DNA of 64,000 nt from Platycnemis pennipes (taxonomy: Eukaryota; Arthropoda; Insecta; Odonata; Platycnemididae): NCBI GenBank assembly GCA_933228895.1, contig OW121857.1, positions 868,001 through 932,000 on the forward strand. The letters run 5' to 3'. This document shows, piece after piece, positions 55,901-64,000 of this stretch. The position numbers were made by a program, and so were the translations under genes. Under the pieces are notes generated by a model. It saw nothing but the letters and a program-made list of their open reading frames with translations. It did no database searches and was not told where the DNA came from. How positions within the stretch are numbered: position 1 is the first letter of the stretch; each line of letters starts with the position of its first letter.

Positions 55901-56640
55901 TTTGTTGTTACGTCAGAGTTTATTCTTATTTCTTCCATTTTGTTGTTACGTCAGAGATTATTCTTATTTTTTCCATTTTGTTGTTACGTCAGAGGTTATT
56001 CTTATTTTTTCCATTTTGTTGTTACGTCAGAGTTTATTCTTATTTTTTCCATTTTGTTGTTACGTCAGAGATTATTCTTAATTTTTCCATTTTGTTGTTA
56101 CGTCAGAGGTTATTCTTATTTTTTCCATTTTGTTGTTACGTCAGAGATTATTCTTATTTTTTCCATTTTGTTGTTACGTCAGAGTTTATTCTTATTTTTT
56201 CCATTTTGTTGTTACGTCAGAGTTTATTCTTATTTTTTCCATTTTGTTGTTACGTCAGAGATTATTCTTATTTTTTTCCATTTTGTTGTTACGTCAGAGA
56301 TTATTCTTATTTTTTCCATTTCTTTGTTACGTCAGAGATTATTCTTATTTTTTCCATTTTGTTGTTACGTCAGAGATTATTCTTATTTTTTCCATTTTGT
56401 TGTTACGTCAGAGATTAGTCTTATTTTTTCCATTTTGTTGTTACGTCAGAGATTATTCTTATTTTTTCCATTTTGTTGTTACGTCAGAGTTTATTCTTAT
56501 TTTTTCCATTTTGTTGATACGTCAGAGATTATTCTTATTTTTTCCATTTTGTTGTTACGTCAGAGATTATTCTTATTTTTTCCATTTTGTTGTTACGTCA
56601 GAGATTATTCTTATTTTTTCTTTTTGTTGTTATGTCAGAG
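52986..56640 (+). repeat. 38-bp minisatellite, about 96 copies (3.65 kb)
   Basis: The unit is TTATTCTTATTTTTTC then CATTTTGTTGTTACGTCAG and AG plus one variable base (A, G or T). Other variants: ATTTCTTTG for ATTTTGTTG, GATACG for GTTACG, and a few one-base indels. The unit has no stop in the three plus frames, and since 38 is not a multiple of three each frame reads the same 38-residue cycle. This explains open frames up to 837 codons, which are not genes. Each unit holds TTACGTCA, one base from the CREB/ATF site TGACGTCA on the other strand. Confidence 0.95.
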
Positions 56641-56853
56641 ACGTTTTGACTTTTTAGTTGTCTCTTCAGTTGTACTTCACAACTACCCCTTAGTGGATGT
56701 CCTACACAAGTGAGTGTTGTGTGGATTGTTTGGATGTGTAAACCTTTTTTTTTAATAATATATTTTTGTCATAAGATGTTCCCTTTTCTTATATGCATTC
56801 TAAAAGACACCTATCGTGTCTCACTCATGTATATGTATTGTATACTCTTTATG
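56641..56853. other. AT-rich sequence after the array, possibly LTR remainder
   Basis: It contains short T-rich runs and TTAATAATA but no domain. It may be the rest of the BEL/Pao LTR. Evidence is positional only. Confidence 0.3.
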
Positions 56854-57666
56854 TCAGTTTAAAGGAATTGAATTTTGTAATTCATATGTATTGGATGGTA
56901 TTCTTCCGTCCGAGGACGAGACGAGGACGGTATGTTCGCGCTTTTTTGATTTCTGGTTGGTTGTCAAAGAATTTTGCCACACCAAACTCAATAGTTCTCT
57001 GACGTACACCTCCACTAACAGATCTTCTCGGCCATACCTATCTCTTAAACAATTTATTGTCTTAACGTAATTCTCACTGGTGGCGGGAAAACTCTCCACT
57101 AACTCCCTGGCTCTAGAACCGGGAATCGTTGCCTGCACCAGATACTGAAACTTGTCACTGGCATCAATAGAGGGGTCTTCGTCAATTTTCTAGAATTGAG
57201 ACAAATATGGCAAGAAATATTTTAACTCACCTCCGAACTTCTTAAATTCTAATTGAGGGAGTTTGAAAGAACCACAGATATAGAGATTCTTGCGTCTGAC
57301 TGGGTCTGGAAACACTTCCTTGTGAATGGCGATCTTCTTCCCATTTTGCAGCAGCACATTAATTTGCAAAATAGAATCGTATACTCATCCGCCCTCTTGA
57401 TTTCCTCGTCCAAGTCCTTTTGCGTGACGTTCTCCAGTTCTAATAAGCCATCATTAACTAAATCATCTAACTGCGATAATTCACCCCGACGCTTCTCCAA
57501 CAGTTCCATTGACGCTCGAATATCTATCATATTCTCGTCCCCTGACTTAAGTATCGCGTCAACCTCGTTGCACACCCGCGTGAAAGCACTCCTTAGCGTT
57601 TTGCGCGACTTCTTTACCTTTTCCATGTTGTTCCTTGGTTATCCAGTCCTGCCGGTGTCGCCAAAT
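56854..57666 (-). pseudogene. BEL/Pao gag fragment (DUF1759-type) with primer-binding-site-like leader
   Basis: The frame 57,626-57,249 starts MEKVKKSRKTLRSAFTRVCN and has a coiled-coil-like LEKRRGELSQLDDLVNDGLL, typical of BEL/Pao gag N-termini. After breaks, frame 57,138-56,854 reads QATIPGSRARELVESFPATS then YVKTINCLRDRYGREDLLVE, the DUF1759 core. Just upstream on the minus strand, TGGCGACACCGGCAGGAC (about 57,647-57,664) follows a CA, where BEL/Pao elements have LTR end and primer-binding site. The element is cut after gag and lies opposite to the BEL/Pao remnants at 51-53 kb. Confidence 0.75.
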
Positions 57667-58801
57667 GTCGGATACGTAACTCAAACAAACCAGTTTCAGT
57701 TCCAACCATTTAATATAAAACTCGGGAACAACATGTCACATACAATAAATCTGAACTGACTTCGCCGGGGACGCTTGTTAGGTTAACAATGTGCTCGTCA
57801 TCTCTATGCACACATACATAACAGACGAGAAAAAACAAAACAAACGCTAAGCCTAAATGCGGCTCACAACATCCACATTATTCCGTTGGTATGCTTAAAA
57901 ATTACGTGCCTCACATTAAAACGGAACAGTAGCAAAATTCTTCCGTCAGTTTTCGCAAAAAAAATGGAAAGTAATTTTTGATCATTTTTTATGATCTTCG
58001 CAGACGTCTGGTAGTCTAAAATAAGCAATTAAATTAAAATTATTTCAGTATTAGGACTACTAGCGGAATACTAAAAAAATCGGTTTCTTACGATTCAAAA
58101 AATATCTTCCGCACATCAATGTTCTTTGCGTTCAATGGATGGAACATTTCTTTTCTCTTTGGTATTAAACTTTTCAGCGCTCACAGCTGCAACTTGATTC
58201 CGTACCGACGCGACGAGGGCGATAGTCGTATTATTCCATGGTTGCGTGTTGCAAGAATGGCTGGTGGCGCATATTATAGAGCGCGGAATAGTAGATTCAA
58301 TTCCGAGCGTATTGCTTTAAGGATTTCAAATAGAAACTAGCATTCATCAGGAGACATCTCATCGTGTATATCTGTGAAGAAGCAGTTTTCGGAAATATAC
58401 TGAATATTCACTTTTAAATAAATAGAAATCCCCCCTGTCATTTGCAACTATATTTAATATTGCATTGATGAATTTTCTTTAGGAAACAAATACTAATCGT
58501 GAAAAGAATATAATGATGATTACCACAAATCATAACATATGATAAATAAAAAATGTATAATATGTTAACTTGAGAGATTTTAGATATTTTCTGGACATCT
58601 TGTAAACATTTAAGATATCTAAGACATTGAAGATATGCTGTAGATATCAAGTAGATATTTTGTGCTATGTGGGTTAGCACATAGGATCGCACCACTGGGA
58701 GTTAATTGTGCTTTAATGGCTTTTTTAAAGCCATTTTATTAATTTCACATTCAGATTCTAGTTGTGTACTTTAATGAAACTTTATGGAAAAATGTAATTA
58801 A
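57667..58801. other. Possible BEL/Pao LTR, then unidentified sequence
   Basis: The first 100-300 bp should include the 5' LTR of the minus-strand gag fragment; I could not place its outer end. At 58,570-58,670 phrases such as AGATATCT and TAGATATC recur in a degenerate way. No gene is seen. Confidence 0.35.
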
Positions 58802-59076
58802 ATGCAAGAAACATATTCCTTATTGAGGCTTCCGCGGAGTGTCTGGTTTGAGGATCCATTCGTTTCGGGATTCGCGTGTGTCCATTCTGGGGTGACACCA
58901 GTTTCGCCAACGCTTCAGTTAGCATCTTCAGGCCTGAAGTGTTTCATAACAGATGTTTACCGTCTTATATACTTCATTCACTTCTGCGCTCTGGTGTTCA
59001 AGTGGGCGCATTTTCATTGGCCGTTTGACTAGTATTTTCAATTAGGCGCTTCCAAGTATGGGGGAGCTTATGGCTG

Positions 59077-59418
59077 CTATCCTCTCTGTTGAAATTGTTG
59101 GGGTTCTGTTTCGATCGCCTCGCGTATGAGCCTTGGGAAATAGCGTTTCTCGGTCTTGATCAGCTTGGCTCCGTCGAAATTGATGTTGTGGGCCTTCCCA
59201 AAAGTGCTCCGCGATGGCTGAGATTGTCTGTCGTTCTCCTGTGTTCTTGTATACGGGTCTTTAAGGCTCTCGAGGTTTGCCCAATGTAGGCCTTCCCACA
59301 TTCGCATCTGACCTCGTATATGCCGCTCCGTTCTTCCATCGGCGTAAGGTCTTTACCTCAGCATAAAATGTCCTTTGTCTTGGTGACGCAGGTGTATCTG
59401 GTCAGGATGTTAGGCTTG
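59077..59418 (-). pseudogene. Penelope-like GIY-YIG endonuclease domain
   Basis: The minus frame 59,307-59,077 contains GLHWANLESLKDPYTRTQEN then LIKTEKRYFPRLIREAIET. The upstream piece near 59,320 reads GIYEVRCECG in a neighbouring frame, the start of a GIY-YIG domain that cuts target DNA for Penelope insertion. The same C-terminal part occurs in plus orientation at 61,295-61,480 in the inverted arm, with five extra bases (GGCCA) that keep the frame. Confidence 0.7.
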
Positions 59419-60900
59419 TTAAGATCCCTGGATATTTTTCCCGTGGTTCCGCCAACGTAATGGTATCACGGAGAAAGTGGCATCATCCTTTTCCCTCGTG
59501 GTAGCAGTCTCGTCGGTCCTGCTCAAGGCCAAGACTCGTCTCTCTTCTTCTCTCTGAGCAACTCGGTGAATAGCGTGTCGGTGGAAACCATTGTATTGAA
59601 AAACCTTATAAAGATGCTGTTTCTCGTTTTCAATAGACGAATCTTCGCAACTGGAAAGGGCTCGGTTGAAAACAGTTTGCATTACAGCCGTCTTTCGTCG
59701 GGGGTGGTGGCAGCGTTCAAATATCGATCGGTGTGCGTTTGCTTCCGAAATATTGAATGCCCTACGGTCCCGTCGTCATTCCTCTCCACCCGCACATCCA
59801 GGAAAGGAAGTTGCCCGTTTTCTTCCACCTCCATCGTAATTTTAATGGTTTCGCTCTGCTGGTTGAGGTGTTTAAGGAATCCATCGAGTTCGCTTCGTCC
59901 GTGTGGCCATATGGCAAATGTGTCATCCACGTATCTCAGGAAAAGTTTTGGTTTTTTTCTCATGGGATCGTAGAGCCTTCTCTTCAAATGCCTCCATAAA
60001 CAGATTGGCGATGACCGGTGATAGAGGGGATCCCATGGTACTTATATTATAGGGACCTTGGCCGCGCCTTTGACTTGTTGGTGACATACCCCATTCCAAA
60101 TGAAATATGCGTTGTCAAGGCAGAATCTCACCATTTTCGGGATACACTCTGGCAGTCCTTTGGCGACGAGAGATCTGGTAATCTCGATGGCTTCATTGAC
60201 GGGTAGGTACAAGGAAATAAGGATTCTGCGTCGAAGCTAACAAGTAGGTCGTCTCTGCTAACTCTCAAATCCTTGACGATTTCAATAAAATGCGAAGTTT
60301 TTCACGTAGGTCTTACCGGTAAAGGGTTGCAGCAATTTTGCTAAATATCTCGCCAGCTTATGTGCTGGAGAGTCGATGGCGCTAACGATAGGGCAGAGTG
60401 GGATGCCTTCCTTGTGAATTTTTGGTAAACCACAGGGGCGTGGTGGTTTTGGAGCAGGCTCGATGAGGCGCCTACGTTCTTCGAGTGGTGGAATCGAAGA
60501 CTGTTGGAGGATGGCCTTAGTCTCTCTCTTCGTATCCTTCCGGTGGGGTCTGATTTCAGCACAAGATAGGCGTCGTCTTGATATGGCTGGCAATTTTGTC
60601 CAAATAATCTTCTTTCGCCATCACGACCGTGGAATTGCCTTTGTCAGTCGGAAGGATAACTAAATTTCCCGCTTCCCTCATTTCTTTGATCGCCCTCCTC
60701 TCTCCCCTGGTTAGGTTGGACTTCTGTGGTTTCACCTTGAGCAGGATGCGTCCCACTTCTTCCCTGCTTTCGTCTGCTGCTGGTCTGTTAAGTTTGCGGA
60801 TTGCGTCTTCCACTCCTGTAATGATCTCCTCAGTGGGTATTCTCCTGGGAGCCACGGCGTAGTTGAGCCCTTTGGAAAGCAGCATCCCTGAGGGCAAGGC
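59419..60900 (-). pseudogene. Penelope-like reverse transcriptase, broken into frames
   Basis: In order on the minus strand: 60,897-60,556 (GLNYAVAPRRIPTEEIITGV, ILPTDKGNSTVVM), 60,593-60,282 (PPRPCGLPKIHKEGIPLCPI, VSAIDSPAHKLARYLAKLL), a region near 60,020 with MGSPLSPVIANLFME, and 59,987-59,682 (LFLRYVDDTFAIWPHG, LPFLDVRVERNDDGT). LPKIHK, MGSPLSP and YVDD are Penelope RT signatures. A 23-bp insertion at 60,039-60,061 splits the MGSPLSP region from its upstream part, and several frameshifts are present, so it is inactive. Confidence 0.82.
60033..60061. repeat. 23-bp insertion after CCATGG, same type as at 1911-1938
   Basis: TACTTATATTATAGGGACCTTGG (23 bases, 60,039-60,061) interrupts what should be a continuous GAAMGSPLSP coding stretch on the minus strand. 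It shares TATAGGGACCTTGG and the preceding CCATGG with 1905-1938. Confidence 0.5.
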
Positions 60901-61292
60901 CGCTCCTCAGGTTGACAACCGTCCCGTCCATTTCAGGAGTTCCTCTTGTTTTGTGCTGGCGGCTGTGGAGTCTCTCGAATTTGTTCACCCGTTTCTCTCG
61001 TGTCACAGAAAAAACATTACGAGAGGTGAATTTTTCCTGTTTGTCCCAGTTGTTGACTGTCGGGGTGGCTCTAGAGCTCTAGATGAAGGTGGTAGAGTTC
61101 CGTGGAGCAGCGATGGAGTTCGTGTGCTGGACTCTTCCTCTCAGTAGCACTTTGCTAGTCTGATGTACAATGCTCTTGGCCTTCTTTGTCTGGATATTGT
61201 GTTTTACGGTGACACAAGGTGTTGTGGTCTCTGCATTGTTCGAGGGCAACCCCATGGAGGAGTCTTCCTTTCTTCTTCCACTCGAACCTCCT

Positions 61293-61628
61293 TTTCGACG
61301 GAGCCAAACTGATCAAGACCGAGAAACGCTATTTCCCAAGGCTCATACGCGAGGCGATCGAAACGGCCAAGAACCCCAACAATTTCAACAGAGAGGATAG
61401 CAGCCATAAGCTCCCCCATACTTGGAAGAGCCTAATTGAAAAAACTAGTCAAACGGCCAATGAAAATGCGCTCACTTGAACACCAGAGCGCAGAAGTGAA
61501 TGAAGTATATAAGACGGTAAACATCTGTTATGAAACACTTCAGACCCGAAGACGCGAACTGAAGCGTTGGCGAAACTGTTGTCACCCCAGAATGGACACA
61601 CGCGAATCCCGAAATGAATGGATCCTCA
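61293..61628 (+). repeat. Inverted arm of the Penelope-like element (3' part in plus orientation)
   Basis: It encodes the GIY-YIG tail (FDGAKLIKTEKRYFPRLIRE, then HTWKSLIEK) followed by the 3' untranslated part. It is the inverse of 58,849-59,179. Penelope copies often carry a truncated, inverted copy at their 5' side. Confidence 0.85.
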
Positions 61629-61641
61629 TGCAAGAAACATA

Positions 61642-62228
61642 ATTCAAATAAGAAATAATTCCAGTTGTAAAAAAATAATTTATGTGTATATACATATGTC
61701 TTTATTAATATTGGTTAAATTGATCAAAAAGGACTTTAACAGCAAGGAAATGTAAGACAACTCTGCACAAGTTCCTACCATATACAAAAAGTAAATTTCA
61801 CATCTTTCATCACTTGAAATTACCACCCAAGTGTTTAAACATTTCCCACTGTAGCCAGTAACAGACATCACTTGTTACATCGACCACCTCATGAGTGAGT
61901 TGATCAGCGTCAATGAATTCTGCTAACCAACTCTATGCAACAGTTTGCTGGTTAGATACAAAACACATAACATGTATCTAAGATAAATAAGGGTTAACAT
62001 GAAATAATTTAAAATATGAAAATGATTTTAGAATGTAATCAAGTCACAATTCAAGGCTGAGTACAAGTTTCTACAATTGTTGTCCTTACAATTTGAATGG
62101 GAGGGAAAACAAAGAGAAATTCAGAAACTCAAAAAAATCATGATTGAATATAATAAATAGGCTGGCTCTAATTTTGTCATAAAACATGTAAAAAAATAAA
62201 CTCATTTATATATTATGACTATTATACA
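61642..62228. other. No recognisable feature
   Basis: AT-rich intergenic sequence; short frames without domains. Confidence 0.5.
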
Positions 62229-62263
62229 TTTATTTTAGTTTTTAAGAGGTGCCAATCAAGAAC

Positions 62264-62269
62264 TTTATT
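62264..62269 (-). terminator. Candidate polyadenylation signal (AATAAA) for the minus-strand gene
   Basis: TTTATT on the plus strand, about 180 bp past the stop at 62,447; a second AATAAA on the minus strand is at 62,229-62,234. Confidence 0.35.
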
Positions 62270-62446
62270 CTTTGACTGATAGAGTAAAACCAATTCAAGA
62301 GGCAGGCACATCATGCTGTCAACGTGATTTTTTTTTACATTGATAATTCATTCATCCATCACTGATTTGCTCACCATAATTAAGTCATAAATAAACACAA
62401 ACTACAGAGATAAAACTGAAATTGGAGCATGAGAAGTGAATTCAAT

Positions 62447-62637
62447 TCAAATGGCATTGCTTTTGTCAAAAGCAAGCACCACCTCCGCTTCGACGGGAGG
62501 CCCCGCCAATATCTCTTGGGCTTCGGGCACCGATGTCGAAACGCGCACCACCTTGGACACCTCGTCACACGCCTTCTTCCCCAGCAATATCTCTCCATTG
62601 TCGCCAACGGACGTGCCAAACATCTCCACGGCCTCCT
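62447..62637 (-). CDS. Probable last coding exon of an unrecognised gene
   Basis: On the minus strand an acceptor TCTTCTCTAG ends at 62,638 and opens a frame of 62 codons to TGA at 62,449-62,447, starting two bases into a codon: EAVEMFGTSVGDNGEILLGK, KACDEVSKVVRVSTSVPEAQ, EILAGPPVEAEVVLAFDKSN, AI. Third positions are GC-rich against an AT-rich background, as in a real exon. The peptide is acidic with no membrane segment. I do not recognise the family. The rest of the gene must lie to the right; no partner exon was found up to 64,000. A chance open frame cannot be excluded. Confidence 0.5.
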
Positions 62638-62751
62638 CTAGAGAAGATGTGAATACATGCGGTTTAAGGCCCTTGTGCCACTCATACTGGCAACATCCCC
62701 CTCACACACAACTCCTCCACCTCTCAAAGGGCACACCACAATACCTTACAC

Positions 62752-62870
62752 AGTTGAGCATCTTTAATCCGGCACAGTCAGGACCAAAGTGATGCCGGAT
62801 TAGGGATTTTGCCAGACCATGGCCATGACAACTGGTTTATGTTTGATGTCCGGGATATTTTCATTGAAAG
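62752..62870. mobile_element. Possible pogo/Tigger-like element end
   Basis: CAGTTGAGCATCTTTAATCC followed by GGCACAGTC and, after 20 bases, GCCGGATTAGGGATTTTGCC resembles the terminal repeat of pogo-type elements, which begin CAGTTGAGCATC and pair with a nearby ATCCGG/CCGGAT. No transposase is seen to the right and the other end is not identified. Confidence 0.4.
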
Positions 62871-64000
62871 GATTCAATTATTTACAACAAAATATATTCG
62901 TTTGCCATTTACTGAACACCATTTTAAAAAGTGTCACTGAGAATAACCAGAAAGAAATGGTTTCTTAATTCACAAATTTATTACTTAAAAGTGTAGAAGT
63001 TGCACAGTGAGTGAAAATAACATAAGCTTAGCATCGTGTGCATCACTTGCACTGCACAGTTGCAAGTGTAATATTACCATCGGAAAAAGGTTTATAAAAT
63101 TTAATATTTCTTATGCTGTGCTTCGCGCAAATATTTCCTACCTAGCTTTATTTGTTATCAGCTTATTCAGCGCGATGTCAACACGTGGGTGTCGTATGCA
63201 TGGCCGCCTATCTCTGCATCACAGGCAATCGGACTGGATTATTCTTTAAAGACCATCATCATCTTCATCCCCACTTGGATTTATTGTTATTAATTACCAT
63301 TTCAAGGTTTTCATCACCTGTGAAATGCTGTATGGTGAGAGTATTGTGGTCGCTAGCTATCCATTCCTCTATAACATTACCAATTCCATTTCCTTTAATT
63401 CAGGGTTATGGATGCTGTTTGGGCAGCAAACCTCCGCATTCATCATATGTTTATCCTCAGAAACATGAAAGGCTTTTGAAATCCCCTCTTATTCCGTCTA
63501 CATCAAACCACGATTTAAACCCACAGCATGTTTTGGAACTGAATTACTATTCCATGTATGTGAAATTTCCCAAATCATGTCTTTTAGATTATATCTGTTT
63601 CTGAAATAGTTTAGCCTGCTCCATTAGCATTTGGCCAGAAAGCCCTTCACTTCGACGCAATTGAAACCATGCGATCTAAATCAGCATTTAAATCTTCTTT
63701 CATAGTTTTTCTCTGTCATCCATTTCCTCATGTCACTTTAACAGTAAAATTTTGAGGATTTTCTCTCTCCACTTCTTAATATCATATATTGTCGAAGATT
63801 CTACGCACTATGCTTCAGACAAATGCTTTACCGATGCAACGATGTCAAGTTTTTTAACAACCTGCACTTTATCTATGATCATTTATGTTTTGTACCGATG
63901 CCTCACTCCTCTACTGTTGCCACAACTGTATGAATTAGACATAATTAGGGAGAAACATTACTCGACAGATAACAAATAATTTTATCAAATTACGTCTAGT
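62871..64000. other. No recognisable gene
   Basis: AT-rich sequence. The plus frames at 63,007-63,249, 63,152-63,604 and 63,752-63,979 show no domain. It may be intron of the minus-strand gene ending at 62,447. Confidence 0.45.

Larger units (their letters stand above)
58816..61627 (-). mobile_element. Penelope-like element with inverted end repeats and 14-bp target duplication
   Basis: ATGCAAGAAACATA occurs on both sides (58,802-58,815 and 61,628-61,641). The right arm 61,293-61,628 is the inverse of 58,849-59,179. A further 33 bp (58,816-58,848) lies outside the left arm only, which resembles the one-sided terminal extension known for Penelope. The interior encodes a broken Penelope-type RT and a GIY-YIG endonuclease on the minus strand. 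Confidence 0.85.

Noticed and set aside
52916..56713. Very long plus-strand open frames (up to 837 codons) rich in Phe, Tyr, Ser and Arg
   Set aside because: They are read through the 38-bp array, whose unit lacks stops in all plus frames; each frame gives the same 38-residue cycle. No independent coding evidence.
63007..63979. Small plus-strand frames at the right end
   Set aside because: AT-rich, no domains, no codon pattern; likely intron or intergenic.

Overview
The window is eukaryotic and most likely from an insect or another arthropod. It has split exons with GT/AG borders, a proprotein convertase 2 (PC2, insect amontillado) gene, and a dense set of animal transposable elements: hAT, Transib, a possible pogo end, I/R1-type, RTE-like and CR1/L2-like non-LTR elements, BEL/Pao, Penelope-like elements and a tRNA-derived SINE. 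No bacterial operon, rRNA or CRISPR is present. The species cannot be read from the sequence.

Only two host genes have support. (1) 1,285-18,223, plus strand: the last five coding exons of PC2/amontillado, from the block with the catalytic serine through the P domain to the stop codon. The first intron seen is 13.7 kb long and full of transposons. (2) 62,447-62,637, minus strand: a probable last coding exon of a gene I do not recognise, whose upstream exons would lie to the right.

Layout. 1-15,128: PC2 intron sequence holding a hAT fragment, a complete hAT-like element (4,036-7,954, 8-bp target duplication) with two tandem arrays near its ends, an I/R1-type LINE with RNase H on the minus strand (about 8,223-12,420), and a second hAT element (12,735-14,121) nested in an older RTE-like LINE. 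15,129-18,223: PC2 exons. 18,224-24,180: 3' flank and degenerate repeats. 24,180-27,700: a decayed RTE-like LINE. 28,080-29,060: two opposed tRNA-SINEs and one arm of a 0.4-kb inverted repeat. 29,500-49,925: accumulated CR1/L2-like LINEs, interrupted at 31,387-35,373 by a Transib (RAG1-related) element with about 690-bp terminal inverted repeats. Part of this region is duplicated in tandem (about 35.6-43.3 kb and 43.3-49.2 kb), and one copy carries an extra 1.9-kb LINE with a long open RT frame. 50,550-56,640: the second inverted-repeat arm, two fused BEL/Pao integrase remnants, and a 3.65-kb array of a 38-bp unit. 56,850-57,670: a BEL/Pao gag fragment on the minus strand. 58,816-61,627: a Penelope-like element with inverted end repeats and a 14-bp target duplication.

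The transposons form readable nesting layers. The Transib insertion, hAT B and the 1.9-kb LINE can each be checked against an uninterrupted relative in the same window. Almost all long open frames in the two tandem arrays are artefacts of stop-free repeat units.
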